A DNA stretch of 64,000 nt from Dermabacter indicis (GTDB lineage: Bacteria; Actinomycetota; Actinomycetes; Actinomycetales; Dermabacteraceae): assembly GCA_001403775.1 (NCBI GenBank), contig CYUG01000011.1, positions 271,051-335,050 on the forward strand, written 5' to 3'. Shown here piece by piece: positions 28,020 through 35,169 of this stretch; within the stretch, counting starts at the first letter, position 1, and the number at the start of each line of letters is the position of its first letter. The position numbers were made by a program, and so were the translations under genes. The notes under the pieces are model-generated. The model made no database searches and was not told the DNA's origin. It was given only the letters and a program-made list of their open reading frames with translations.

Positions 28020-28726
28020 AAATCGTCATCGTGGGCGCGGGAAGCGTCGGGCGAAGTATCGCGCGTGAACTCCTCGATAAGGGCCGTAAGGTCACTCTCA
28101 TCGATCGCGAAGAGGCGCATCCCGGTCTCGAAGACGTCACGTGGGTGCAGGGAGACGCAGCCGAGCTCGATGTTCTCGATAAGGCGCAGCTTTCCGAAGC
28201 CGACGTCGTCGTAGCTGCGACGGGTGATGACAAGGTCAATCTCGTCGTTTCTCTCCTCGCGAAGACGGAATTTGGGGTTCCGCGTACCGTGGGGCGAGTC
28301 AACCACCCCCGTAATGAGTGGATGTTTGACGACGCGTGGGGCGTCGACGTTGCGGTCTCGACTCCACGCATTATGACCTCGCTCGTGGAGGAGGCGGTGA
28401 GCGTCGGCACTGTCGTCACGATGTTCGCGTTCGCGAAGTCTGAGACGAACATGGTGGAAATTACGGTTCCGGAAACCTCGCCGATCGTCGGAAAAGACAT
28501 CGGCGATGTGGCGTGGCCGAGGAGCGCGACTCTCGTGGGCGTTGTGCGCGAGGGCCACCCGCGCCCGCCTGCCGAATCTGAAGCGCTCGAGCCTCGCGAT
28601 GAACTCTTGTTTCTCGCGCACCGCTCGTGCCTGACCGCACTTCAGCGAACCGTGGTCCCGCGAGGTCTCGAGGAGACGACCGCGGCTCTGCCCGTCGTGC
28701 GCGAAAGCGACGAGGACGAGGACTAA
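28016..28726 (+). CDS. TrkA-type RCK protein, second copy (CeoC-like)
   Basis: Second RCK protein, 236 residues, starting MKIVIVGAGSVGRSIARELL with a Gly-rich nucleotide loop and LIDREEAHPG. A C-terminal RCK_C domain is indicated by NMVEITVPETSPIVGKDIGD and ELLFLAHRS. ATG 28016 overlaps the first gene and lies behind GAGGAGGA inside it, so the two are coupled. The two proteins probably form a hetero-oligomer binding NAD(H) or nucleotides and gating a K+ pathway, possibly the APC permease encoded on the opposite strand. Confidence 0.92.
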   Translation: MKIVIVGAGSVGRSIARELLDKGRKVTLIDREEAHPGLEDVTWVQGDAAELDVLDKAQLSEADVVVAATGDDKVNLVVSLLAKTEFGVPRTVGRVNHPRNEWMFDDAWGVDVAVSTPRIMTSLVEEAVSVGTVVTMFAFAKSETNMVEITVPETSPIVGKDIGDVAWPRSATLVGVVREGHPRPPAESEALEPRDELLFLAHRSCLTALQRTVVPRGLEETTAALPVVRESDEDED

Positions 28727-28742
28727 GAGGGGCGCTCCTACC

Positions 28743-29456
28743 CTACCGTTGCTCGCTCTCCTTGCGAGATGTGGCATCCGCGGGCGCTTCGGTGGCGTCG
28801 GAATGGCACCAACGCACGAGTGAGCGGTGCTGTAAGAACACCACATACGTGACGAGGACGAACGCGGGGATTCCCATGACGAGCTTGGCGATGCCGAGCG
28901 CGTCCGTGGCACCGGCAAAATACAGGGGTGCCTGCACCGCGACCTTCAGTACGAAGAGACCTGCGTACCAGAGTGTGGCGTACGTATAGGTGCGTCGGCC
29001 TTCGCGCGTAGAACGCCAACCCGCTACACGCGGATCGACGAGCGCGGCGAGGTATCCCACCGCAGGGTGCTTCGCGAGGATTGAGGCGAGCAGTCCCACG
29101 GCGTAGACGGCATTGGTGATAAGGCCCGGGACGTAAAAGCCGGCGCCGTCCCCGCTCTTGATCGCGATGAATGCCCCGAGGGCGATGCCGATCGCACCGC
29201 TGATCGCTGGCGTGACCTGGCTTTTCGTCGCGATACGCCACACCAGTGCAAGGGCAACGACGCCAAGCGAGGCGACACTGGCGAGCACAACGTTGCGCGT
29301 GAGCAGAAAGAGAATGACGAACAGGAGCGTCGGAACGACCGATTCAACGAGGCCCCGCACTCCGCCCATGGCGTCCATGACGTTGTAGTCCTCGGAGGCG
29401 AAGCTCGCTTTAAGCCCGGTTGCGGGAGGTTCTGGGGCTGACGAAGGTGAGGTCAC
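28743..29456 (-). CDS. DUF3159 membrane protein
   Basis: Integral membrane protein of unknown function, 237 residues with about five or six hydrophobic helices (for example VESVVPTLLFVILFLLTRNV and LWYAGLFVLKVAVQAPLYFA). The family core GGVRGLVESVVPT and LITNAVYAVGLLASILAKHP is conserved in Actinobacteria (Rv2693c). It overlaps the OB-fold gene by 4 bp and closes the dut-DUF3710-OB-DUF3159 run. The topology resembles small intracellular septation-type or VKOR-like membrane proteins only vaguely. No function is assigned. Confidence 0.88.
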   Translation of the reverse strand: MTSPSSAPEPPATGLKASFASEDYNVMDAMGGVRGLVESVVPTLLFVILFLLTRNVVLASVASLGVVALALVWRIATKSQVTPAISGAIGIALGAFIAIKSGDGAGFYVPGLITNAVYAVGLLASILAKHPAVGYLAALVDPRVAGWRSTREGRRTYTYATLWYAGLFVLKVAVQAPLYFAGATDALGIAKLVMGIPAFVLVTYVVFLQHRSLVRWCHSDATEAPADATSRKESEQR

Positions 29457-29815
29457 TGTCCGTCGTCCTTCGCGCCGTGGATCGCGTAGCGCGGGTTGTA
29501 CATAATGCGTTTGCGGCCACGCAGGCCTACGTAGCCTTCGACCTCAAGGCGCGTGCCGGGTTCGATCCCCGCGATCGATTGCCGTCCGAGCCACACGAGG
29601 GCGAGCCTGCCCGTGCCGTCGTGGAGATCGACGTCAAGCTTTGGGTCGCGCCCGGCAGGCTGAACCACGATCGAACTCACCGTACCGAGGCAATGGGCTC
29701 GGCGGCGGGACGTGATGGAGCCGATCTCATCGAGATTGCGAACTCCGCTTTCATCGCCGTCACTTTCCGGCGAGGAATCGCTCAGAAGCTGTCTCGCTTT
29801 CGAAAGGACGCTCAC
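29453..29815 (-). CDS. OB-fold nucleic-acid-binding-type protein
   Basis: Small 120-residue protein with one OB fold (about residues 33-115): GTVSSIVVQPAGRDPKLDVD, GTGRLALVWLGRQSIAGIEP, TRLEVEGYVGLRGRKRIMYN. It resembles the RecG-type OB domains and corresponds in position to Rv2694c. It lacks any catalytic domain. It begins 3 bp after DUF3710 and overlaps DUF3159. A role in nucleic acid or protein binding is plausible but untested here. Confidence 0.87.
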   Translation of the reverse strand: MSVLSKARQLLSDSSPESDGDESGVRNLDEIGSITSRRRAHCLGTVSSIVVQPAGRDPKLDVDLHDGTGRLALVWLGRQSIAGIEPGTRLEVEGYVGLRGRKRIMYNPRYAIHGAKDDGQ

Positions 29816-29818
29816 GCC

Positions 29819-30505
29819 CTACCTCACTTCGGCGATTGTGGGGCCCTGACCAAGGAGATCGTCATCATCCGGCAGGGATGCCGCACTGCCTTCACCGGGG
29901 ACCTTGAGCTCGAGAACTTCGCGCGGGGCCTTTGCCATCGATCCGCGCACGACAACGATCGAGCGGATGATCTCCTCGACTTCTTCGCGCACCGCTCCGG
30001 TCTGCAGGGCTGCACCGGAGATCACGGCGCGCAAGAACCAGCGGGGTCCGTCGATTCCCACAAACCGCATGGGCCTATGAGCGCGCTTGTTCGAGCCCTT
30101 GACCGCGATCGGAATGCGCGCATAAAGCTCGGTTCCGAACGCGCCTTCACGAGTTTCGGTCGTGCCGCCTTGCGACGTGATTGATTCCCGCAGGGATTTA
30201 CGGATGTCGTCCCACAGTCCTTCGCTCTTCGGCGCCGCAAAGGCATTGACCTGAATTTGCGATTCCCCGTAGGTGAGGGTAAGGCCCGTGACGGCCCTCG
30301 AGCGCTTCTCCACCTCGACGGCGATGCTCATACCCTCACGGGCAGGAATTTGGAGCGAGCCGAAGTCCACGCGTTCGGATTCGGGTGCGTCTTTAATATC
30401 GAAGGGGCCTTTCGCCGCCTCCGATTCGGGCGAAGGTGCCTCATCGTTCACCGGGGCGTTTTCCGCAGCCGCGGCCTTCTTCTTTGAACGTCCAAAAAGT
30501 CCCAT
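29819..30505 (-). CDS. DUF3710 protein
   Basis: Conserved actinobacterial protein of 228 residues with no known function, equivalent in order to Rv2696c. After a charged N-terminus rich in Lys, Ala and Glu it has the family core VDFGSLQIPAREGMSIAVEV, SQIQVNAFAAPKSEGLWDDI and MRFVGIDGPRWFLRAVISG, followed by EEIIRSIVVVRG. It is predicted soluble. It starts 2 bp after the dut stop, so it belongs to the dut transcript. The firm link with dut suggests a role in nucleotide or DNA metabolism, but that is inference. Confidence 0.88.
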   Translation of the reverse strand: MGLFGRSKKKAAAAENAPVNDEAPSPESEAAKGPFDIKDAPESERVDFGSLQIPAREGMSIAVEVEKRSRAVTGLTLTYGESQIQVNAFAAPKSEGLWDDIRKSLRESITSQGGTTETREGAFGTELYARIPIAVKGSNKRAHRPMRFVGIDGPRWFLRAVISGAALQTGAVREEVEEIIRSIVVVRGSMAKAPREVLELKVPGEGSAASLPDDDDLLGQGPTIAEVR

Positions 30506-30507
30506 TC

Positions 30508-31023
30508 TTATGCCTCGTGTTCGTGGCCGTTGGTAGTGGAAGAAAAGCCTCCGCTCGAGCCGAAACCCGCCTCGCCACGCTCAGCCGTGTCGAGAGCATC
30601 AACCTCGACAACGCTCGGGCGCAGGATTGGCACGATCACGAGCTGTGCAATGCGATCCCCACGCGCGATGTGGAGAGTCTCGGTCTTATCAGTATTGAGG
30701 AGCGTGACCTTCAGTTCGCCTCGGTATCCCTCGTCGACGATTCCCGGCCCGTTCACGATCGTGATGCCGTGTTTCGCGGCGAGACCGGAACGCGGGCACA
30801 CGAGTCCGACGGTTGCTCGCGGAAGAGCGATTCTTACACCCGTGGGGATGAGAGCGCGCTCTCCTGGTGCGAGGTCAAAGTCGATGGCACTTGCGAGATC
30901 GAGTCCCGCGTCGTCGGCGTGGGCGCGCGTGAGCGCGAGCTCGGGGGCGTCGCACACGGCGTGAAGTTCGGCGGGGATCGCCGCTTGAGCGGGAGCCGCG
31001 TGCGCGGTGGCGTTTTCACTCAT
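30508..31023 (-). CDS. dut: Deoxyuridine 5'-triphosphate nucleotidohydrolase
   Basis: Hydrolyses dUTP to dUMP, keeping uracil out of DNA and feeding dTMP synthesis. The five dUTPase motifs are visible: DDAGLDLAS, PRSGLAAKHG, GPGIVDEGYRGELKV, RGDRIAQLVIVP and the C-terminal GFGSSGG. The 171 residues include an Ala-rich N-terminal extension of about 25 residues. One exact CCGACGGTTGC copy (30806-30816) falls in the conserved ATVGLV segment. It is the first gene of dut-DUF3710-OB-DUF3159, and TAGGCT lies six bases before its ATG. Confidence 0.97.
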   Translation of the reverse strand: MSENATAHAAPAQAAIPAELHAVCDAPELALTRAHADDAGLDLASAIDFDLAPGERALIPTGVRIALPRATVGLVCPRSGLAAKHGITIVNGPGIVDEGYRGELKVTLLNTDKTETLHIARGDRIAQLVIVPILRPSVVEVDALDTAERGEAGFGSSGGFSSTTNGHEHEA

Positions 31024-31029
31024 GCGTTC

Positions 31030-31035
31030 AGCCTA
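31030..31035 (-). promoter_or_regulatory. -10 box of the dut operon, leaderless arrangement
   Basis: On the minus strand TAGGCT lies six bases before the ATG of dut, with no ribosome binding site between them. Confidence 0.5.
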
Positions 31036-31136
31036 GCGCCGCTTTGCCCGATTGCGCGGTTTCTTCCGTGCTTGTGGCGAGACATGTGGGGGATCTTGCG
31101 CGGGAACCCGTGGAGTTGCTCTACCCGTGTGAGACG

Positions 31137-31625
31137 ATGACGGCTATGACTTCCCTCTTCCACGAGCGCCTGCATCCAGGCCCCTTCGTTACGCTCATCG
31201 CCGTTCTCTTCGGGGTCCTCCTTGGCGCGATCCTCATGCCCCTCAGCGAGATCGTCAGCATTGTCACGGCGGTCGGACTCGGGGTGCTCTTTCCCGCCCT
31301 CCTCTTCGCGGCCTCCCCGGTCGTGGAGGTTCGCGAGGATGTGGTTGCCGCGGGCCCGGCGAGAATCGAAGTCGATGTGCTTGGCGAACCGCGGGTGCTC
31401 GGGAAGGCGGACTTCGCGCAGATTCTCGGTCCGGATATTCGCCCGCTCGATTTTCGAGTTGTGCGCGGGTGGATTTCGACTGGCGTCGAAGTCCCGGTTG
31501 AGGATGCCGAGGATCCGACTCCGGCTCTCGTTCTATCGCTTCGACGTCCCGAGGATTTCGCTCTCGCGTTAACCACGGCGAAGAAAAAGCGGGTGCGCGA
31601 AGATCGTTCCTCGCACACCCGCTAG
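31137..31625 (+). CDS. DUF3093 membrane protein
   Basis: Conserved actinobacterial protein (Rv2698 type), 162 residues from ATG 31137 or 159 from ATG 31146. Two hydrophobic helices at the N-terminus (FVTLIAVLFGVLLGAILMPL and VTAVGLGVLFPALLFAASP) are followed by a beta-rich cytoplasmic domain (VVEVREDVVAAGPARIEVDV) ending in SLRRPEDFALALTTA. The domain resembles bacterial PH-type folds in its strand pattern. Function unknown. Its 3' end carries a hairpin that probably terminates the converging DUF4193 gene. Confidence 0.87.
   Translation: MTAMTSLFHERLHPGPFVTLIAVLFGVLLGAILMPLSEIVSIVTAVGLGVLFPALLFAASPVVEVREDVVAAGPARIEVDVLGEPRVLGKADFAQILGPDIRPLDFRVVRGWISTGVEVPVEDAEDPTPALVLSLRRPEDFALALTTAKKKRVREDRSSHTR
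31580..31623 (-). terminator. Intrinsic terminator of the DUF4193 gene, inside the DUF3093 coding end
   Basis: On the minus strand an AGCGGGTG/CACCCGCT stem, extended by four more pairs beyond one mismatch, is followed by TTTTTCTT. It begins 15 bp past the DUF4193 stop and lies within the last codons of the convergent gene. Confidence 0.65.
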
Positions 31626-31637
31626 AAGCGTGGACTT

Positions 31638-31940
31638 TCAGTCGCCCGAGCACTCCTTGCAGATGATGAGCTTGCCTTCGACGTGGTCGATCTGGCTGCG
31701 GTGCTTCACGAGGAAGCACGAACCGCACGTGAATTCGTCGACCTGACGGGGAAGAACGGTAACCGAGAGTTCCTCGTTGGAGAGGTCGGCACCTGGAAGC
31801 TCGAAACCTTCCGCGGCTTCGGCCTCGTCTTCATCGACGGAAGGAGACGCATTATCGTTCCGGCGCCCCTTGAGTTCCTCAATCGAGTCCTCGCTCGAGT
31901 CGTCGTCCTTCTTGAATGGGGCGTCGTAATCGGTAGCCAT
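31638..31940 (-). CDS. DUF4193 zinc-ribbon-like protein
   Basis: Small acidic protein of 100 residues conserved in Actinobacteria (Rv2699c type). It starts MATDYDAPFKKDDDSSEDSI and ends with a probable zinc ribbon made of CGSC (about 72-75) and CKEC (about 94-97). Such proteins are often near sigA. The acidic N-terminal half is likely disordered. A role in transcription or protein interaction is a guess. It is monocistronic, with its own terminator. Confidence 0.9.
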   Translation of the reverse strand: MATDYDAPFKKDDDSSEDSIEELKGRRNDNASPSVDEDEAEAAEGFELPGADLSNEELSVTVLPRQVDEFTCGSCFLVKHRSQIDHVEGKLIICKECSGD

Positions 31941-32206
31941 GGTTCTCTTTCACGGGGATCTGGGGCGCTGGGGGCCGGCGCCCGATGCGGTGTTCAGCAA
32001 CGGCGGGAATTCTCGCAGTTTGCCTTGGACTTTTCAAGCTGTGCGAAGAAAATACCAGAGTTCGACATCTCGCGCTCACATGCCCGTGAGCGTGTGATGC
32101 GGCGCGTGTTGCACACGGCTCCCCCCGCCGTGTCAGCAGTCTTTTTCGAGTCTCACGTTTTAGTATTGGCAGCACGCGAGACCTCGATAGAGAAAGAAGG
32201 CCGTTA

Positions 32207-33484
32207 ATGCGCGAGCTCACACTCGGCGGGTTGCACGAGAACTCCGATCACCTGATTCTGCTCGACGCTGAGGGCGAGCGGTACATGGTGCGCATTGATG
32301 AGGCCCTGCGCGCAGCGGTGCGCCGCGATGCATCCTCCGTTGGCCTCCTTCAACAACACCACTCATCGACGATCAGGCCGAAGGACATCCAGGCGATGTT
32401 GAGGGGCGGGTCAAGCGTGGAGTCGATCGCCGAGCTCGCCGGCATGGAAGTCGAGCACGTGCGGCGCTACGAAGGGCCCGTTCGCGCCGAGCGTGTTCAC
32501 ACGGCACGCCGCGCACAGGAATTCCGCACCTCGAAGGGCGGAACCGAAAAGCTCATCGACGTCGTCGAGCCGCGGCTTCGCGCGCGGGGGGTGGAGGAGG
32601 ATCTCGAGTGGGATGCGTGGCGCCGAAGCGACGGTACGTGGACCCTTCAGCTGGCATTCGTCGCCGGCGACCGTTCGCGCGTGGCCACCTGGCAGGCCGA
32701 TATTCCGAATCGCGTCGTGACGGCCGAGGACAACGAAGCACGCTGGCTCTCTGATTCCGAGGTTCAGCGCGAGGAGTCCCCCGCACGAACGCGATTCAAG
32801 GCGCAGCGGGCCAACGTGTTCAACATCGAAGAAGGTGCAGCCGAGTCCGCGAGGGAAGTGCCCCCCAAAGCGACTCCCATTTCAGAGCACGAACTCGATG
32901 AGCTCAATGCGCGCCGCGGCGCGCCGGCGCCCGCTCCAGCACCGGTTGATGCCACGCGCGAGGAATCGGTTGGAAGCGCCGAGGAATCGGCGCCGGCTTC
33001 ACCGTGGCAGAGCCTCGAAGAATTCGAGCCCGAACCTGCAGTCGCAGCAAGCGACGAAGCCGCAGAGGGCGAAGCGCCTGCACTCGAGAGTGAGGAGCGC
33101 CCCGCCCCCGTGCGGATCGTTCCCATTAGCGCCCGTCACCACGACCGCGAGGTCCATGCCGATGACTTCGACACCGACGAAGTCTCCTACATTGAGGGGC
33201 CGGAGGACCTGACCGAGATCCCCGATCCCGCGCACGATCCTTCGACGTCCAAGGACGAGGCTCATGAGGACACCTCGAGCGAAGAGGAAACGCCCGCAGA
33301 CGCCCCCGCAGAAGATGCCTCCTCCGGCGAAGGAGATTCGACCACGTCCAACGACGTGGACGACGAGAAGCTCACCCCGCTCCCGGGCTTTGACGACGAG
33401 CCGAAAAAGCCCGCCAAGAAGACGAAGCGCCAGCGCGCATCGATCCCTTCGTGGGACGACATTGTTTTCGGGCACAAGGACTGA
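32207..33484 (+). CDS. sepH: SepH, FtsZ-binding septation protein (DUF3071)
   Basis: SepH stimulates FtsZ assembly in Streptomyces and mycobacteria. The N-terminal DUF3071 domain (residues 1-170) begins MRELTLGGLHENSDHLILLD and contains the helix-turn-helix-like segment GSSVESIAELAGMEVEHVRR, recalled as needed for FtsZ regulation. The rest is a long acidic, low-complexity region rich in Glu, Ala and Pro, ending in a basic patch KKPAKKTKRQRASIPSWDDI that resembles the conserved C-terminal FtsZ-interacting tail. AAGAAGGCCGTTA precedes the ATG. The 425-residue length is normal. Confidence 0.92.
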   Translation: MRELTLGGLHENSDHLILLDAEGERYMVRIDEALRAAVRRDASSVGLLQQHHSSTIRPKDIQAMLRGGSSVESIAELAGMEVEHVRRYEGPVRAERVHTARRAQEFRTSKGGTEKLIDVVEPRLRARGVEEDLEWDAWRRSDGTWTLQLAFVAGDRSRVATWQADIPNRVVTAEDNEARWLSDSEVQREESPARTRFKAQRANVFNIEEGAAESAREVPPKATPISEHELDELNARRGAPAPAPAPVDATREESVGSAEESAPASPWQSLEEFEPEPAVAASDEAAEGEAPALESEERPAPVRIVPISARHHDREVHADDFDTDEVSYIEGPEDLTEIPDPAHDPSTSKDEAHEDTSSEEETPADAPAEDASSGEGDSTTSNDVDDEKLTPLPGFDDEPKKPAKKTKRQRASIPSWDDIVFGHKD

Positions 33485-33520
33485 AAGCCGCGCCTCAAAG
33501 CGCCACTCGTTGAACTGTCG

Positions 33521-34615
33521 CTACACCGCGAACTGAAGGAACGGCACGGCAAGTTCCGCCTCGCTGAGTGAACCGTGCACCCCTCGCTGTTCGAGGGACG
33601 CCGCCGTCATAAACCCCGTGTGGGTGAACTGGTGGCGGCCATGAGCGAAAATGAGGGCATCGCCAAGGCGTTCGGCAACGACTCGTGGATCAGCCGCGCA
33701 CGCATCGCCAAGAATCCCGCTCGAGTGCATCTCATGAGCGTCAAGAACGCGGCCCCGCTCCCCGACCCACGACCGCAGCTCGGCAAGAGGCGGGCGAGCG
33801 TCGGACTCCTCGAAACGGATCATGAGCGCGCGCCCCTCCCCCGCGACCGCACAGCAGCGCGGGAGCGCTCCTGGAGCATGAGCGAGATCGGCGATCTGGT
33901 CGAGATCCGCCTCGACCATGCCGTGATCGGCGGTGATGCTTACCCGCGTATTCGCGGGGACTGAACGCATGAGCGTGCCGAGGAATCTATCGGTATTTTC
34001 AAGTGCGTCGAGCCATGCGGTCGAGCCGGGACCGTAGCGGTGTCCCGCCTTGTCGATGTCCGGGACGTGCAGGTAGCACGCGCCATCGTCTCCCACGTGC
34101 TCGAGTGCCTTTCGCACCGCGCCGATTCTTCCGCCCGGCGAGGAGTAGCCGAAGAAATCCCAGCGCTTCGCGGGTTGCAGCATGCCCGTGAGGAAACTCG
34201 CGCGATAGCGGGCCGGCCCCACGTGCGCCACGCGACGCTCCGTGCGCTCGGTATACCCACGGGCGCGTATCCATTCACGCGGGTCGAGATCGCGAGTCCC
34301 CTTCAGGTTGTTCACGCGAGATCCACTCGCCGTGAGACCCTCGTACCCGAGGATGCCGTGCTTGAGAGGTGAGGCTCCAGTAAAGAGCGAGGCGAGCACG
34401 CTTGTCGTGGTCGCTGGGGCGATGGTCGTTTCTCGCTCGAGCTCATTCACGTGCGAACGGAAGAACCTCGTGTGCGCCCGGTAACGCTCGAGGCTGTCGA
34501 AGCCGAGGCCATCGACAAGAATCAAGAGATCGCGGCCGCTGCGCGACTCAAGAGTCTCGCGCCACCGCCGCACGAGGCCCGGTTCGCCTTCGCGCCAATC
34601 TACGGGCTCGGTCAC
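33521..34615 (-). CDS. Alkaline-phosphatase-superfamily phosphodiesterase/nucleotide pyrophosphatase
   Basis: Predicted metal-dependent phosphodiesterase of the NPP type, 364 residues, apparently cytoplasmic because no signal peptide is seen. Motifs are ILVDGLGFDSL (first Asp, about 33-43), the nucleophile region APATTTSVLASLFTGASPLK, HVPDIDKAGHRYG (Asp and His ligands) and SITADHGMVEAD. The closing HGSLSEAELAVPFL is typical. Its start overlaps the DUF5998 stop by 4 bp, in a three-gene operon. Substrate unknown. Confidence 0.9.
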   Translation of the reverse strand: MTEPVDWREGEPGLVRRWRETLESRSGRDLLILVDGLGFDSLERYRAHTRFFRSHVNELERETTIAPATTTSVLASLFTGASPLKHGILGYEGLTASGSRVNNLKGTRDLDPREWIRARGYTERTERRVAHVGPARYRASFLTGMLQPAKRWDFFGYSSPGGRIGAVRKALEHVGDDGACYLHVPDIDKAGHRYGPGSTAWLDALENTDRFLGTLMRSVPANTRVSITADHGMVEADLDQIADLAHAPGALPRCCAVAGEGRALMIRFEESDARPPLAELRSWVGERGRVLDAHEMHSSGILGDACAADPRVVAERLGDALIFAHGRHQFTHTGFMTAASLEQRGVHGSLSEAELAVPFLQFAV

Positions 34616-35169
34616 TGTGTCGCGTCGTAGAGGGCGTCAAAGAAGGCGAGTGCATCGGCGATGGCTTGGTCTCCATCGGCAAGTGCACTCACGCGCAGCA
34701 CGAGGTCCGCTTCGCGGCTGTCGCCCGTGTAGCCATGATCGGCGCTGCACTGGGGGTCATCGCACCACGCGGGTTGGATGTCGAGCCTGCGGTTCGAACC
34801 CCAGCTGAGGCCGAGCGTCACTTCCGCTTCACGCGGCGCGATCGCGGTGCCGTCGGTGTCGTACGCCTGGGCGAGCGCGAGGTTGCCCACGCGCGCGAGC
34901 TTGATGCGCTCCGTCGACACGATTACCTGAGTGGGGTTGAGTGCGTCGGCGCTTTCGTCGTCAAGGTGGATGATGAGCAGGTGCTCGTCGGTGAGTGCGA
35001 GGATCGTCAGGTGACGGCGCACTTCCGGGCCGTCAAAGGTTGTTTCGGGCCGCACGAGATAGCTGCGAATCCGGCTTTCGCGCACGGCTCGCTCGAGCGC
35101 CGCGCGGGCCGTATCCGGGAAATACCCCGCAAGCTCAAGTTCCGTGAGGAGTGTCGGTGGAAGGCTCAT
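34612..35169 (-). CDS. DUF5998 protein
   Basis: Conserved actinobacterial protein of 185 residues and unknown function, soluble, with YLVRPETTFDGPEVRRHLTI, EHLLIIHLDDESADALNPTQ and EAEVTLGLSWGSNRRLDIQP. The C-terminus contains CDDPQC. In other Actinobacteria it also sits beside the alkaline-phosphatase-like gene. It overlaps both neighbours by 4 bp, so the three proteins are made together. No function is assigned. Confidence 0.88.
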   Translation of the reverse strand: MSLPPTLLTELELAGYFPDTARAALERAVRESRIRSYLVRPETTFDGPEVRRHLTILALTDEHLLIIHLDDESADALNPTQVIVSTERIKLARVGNLALAQAYDTDGTAIAPREAEVTLGLSWGSNRRLDIQPAWCDDPQCSADHGYTGDSREADLVLRVSALADGDQAIADALAFFDALYDATQ

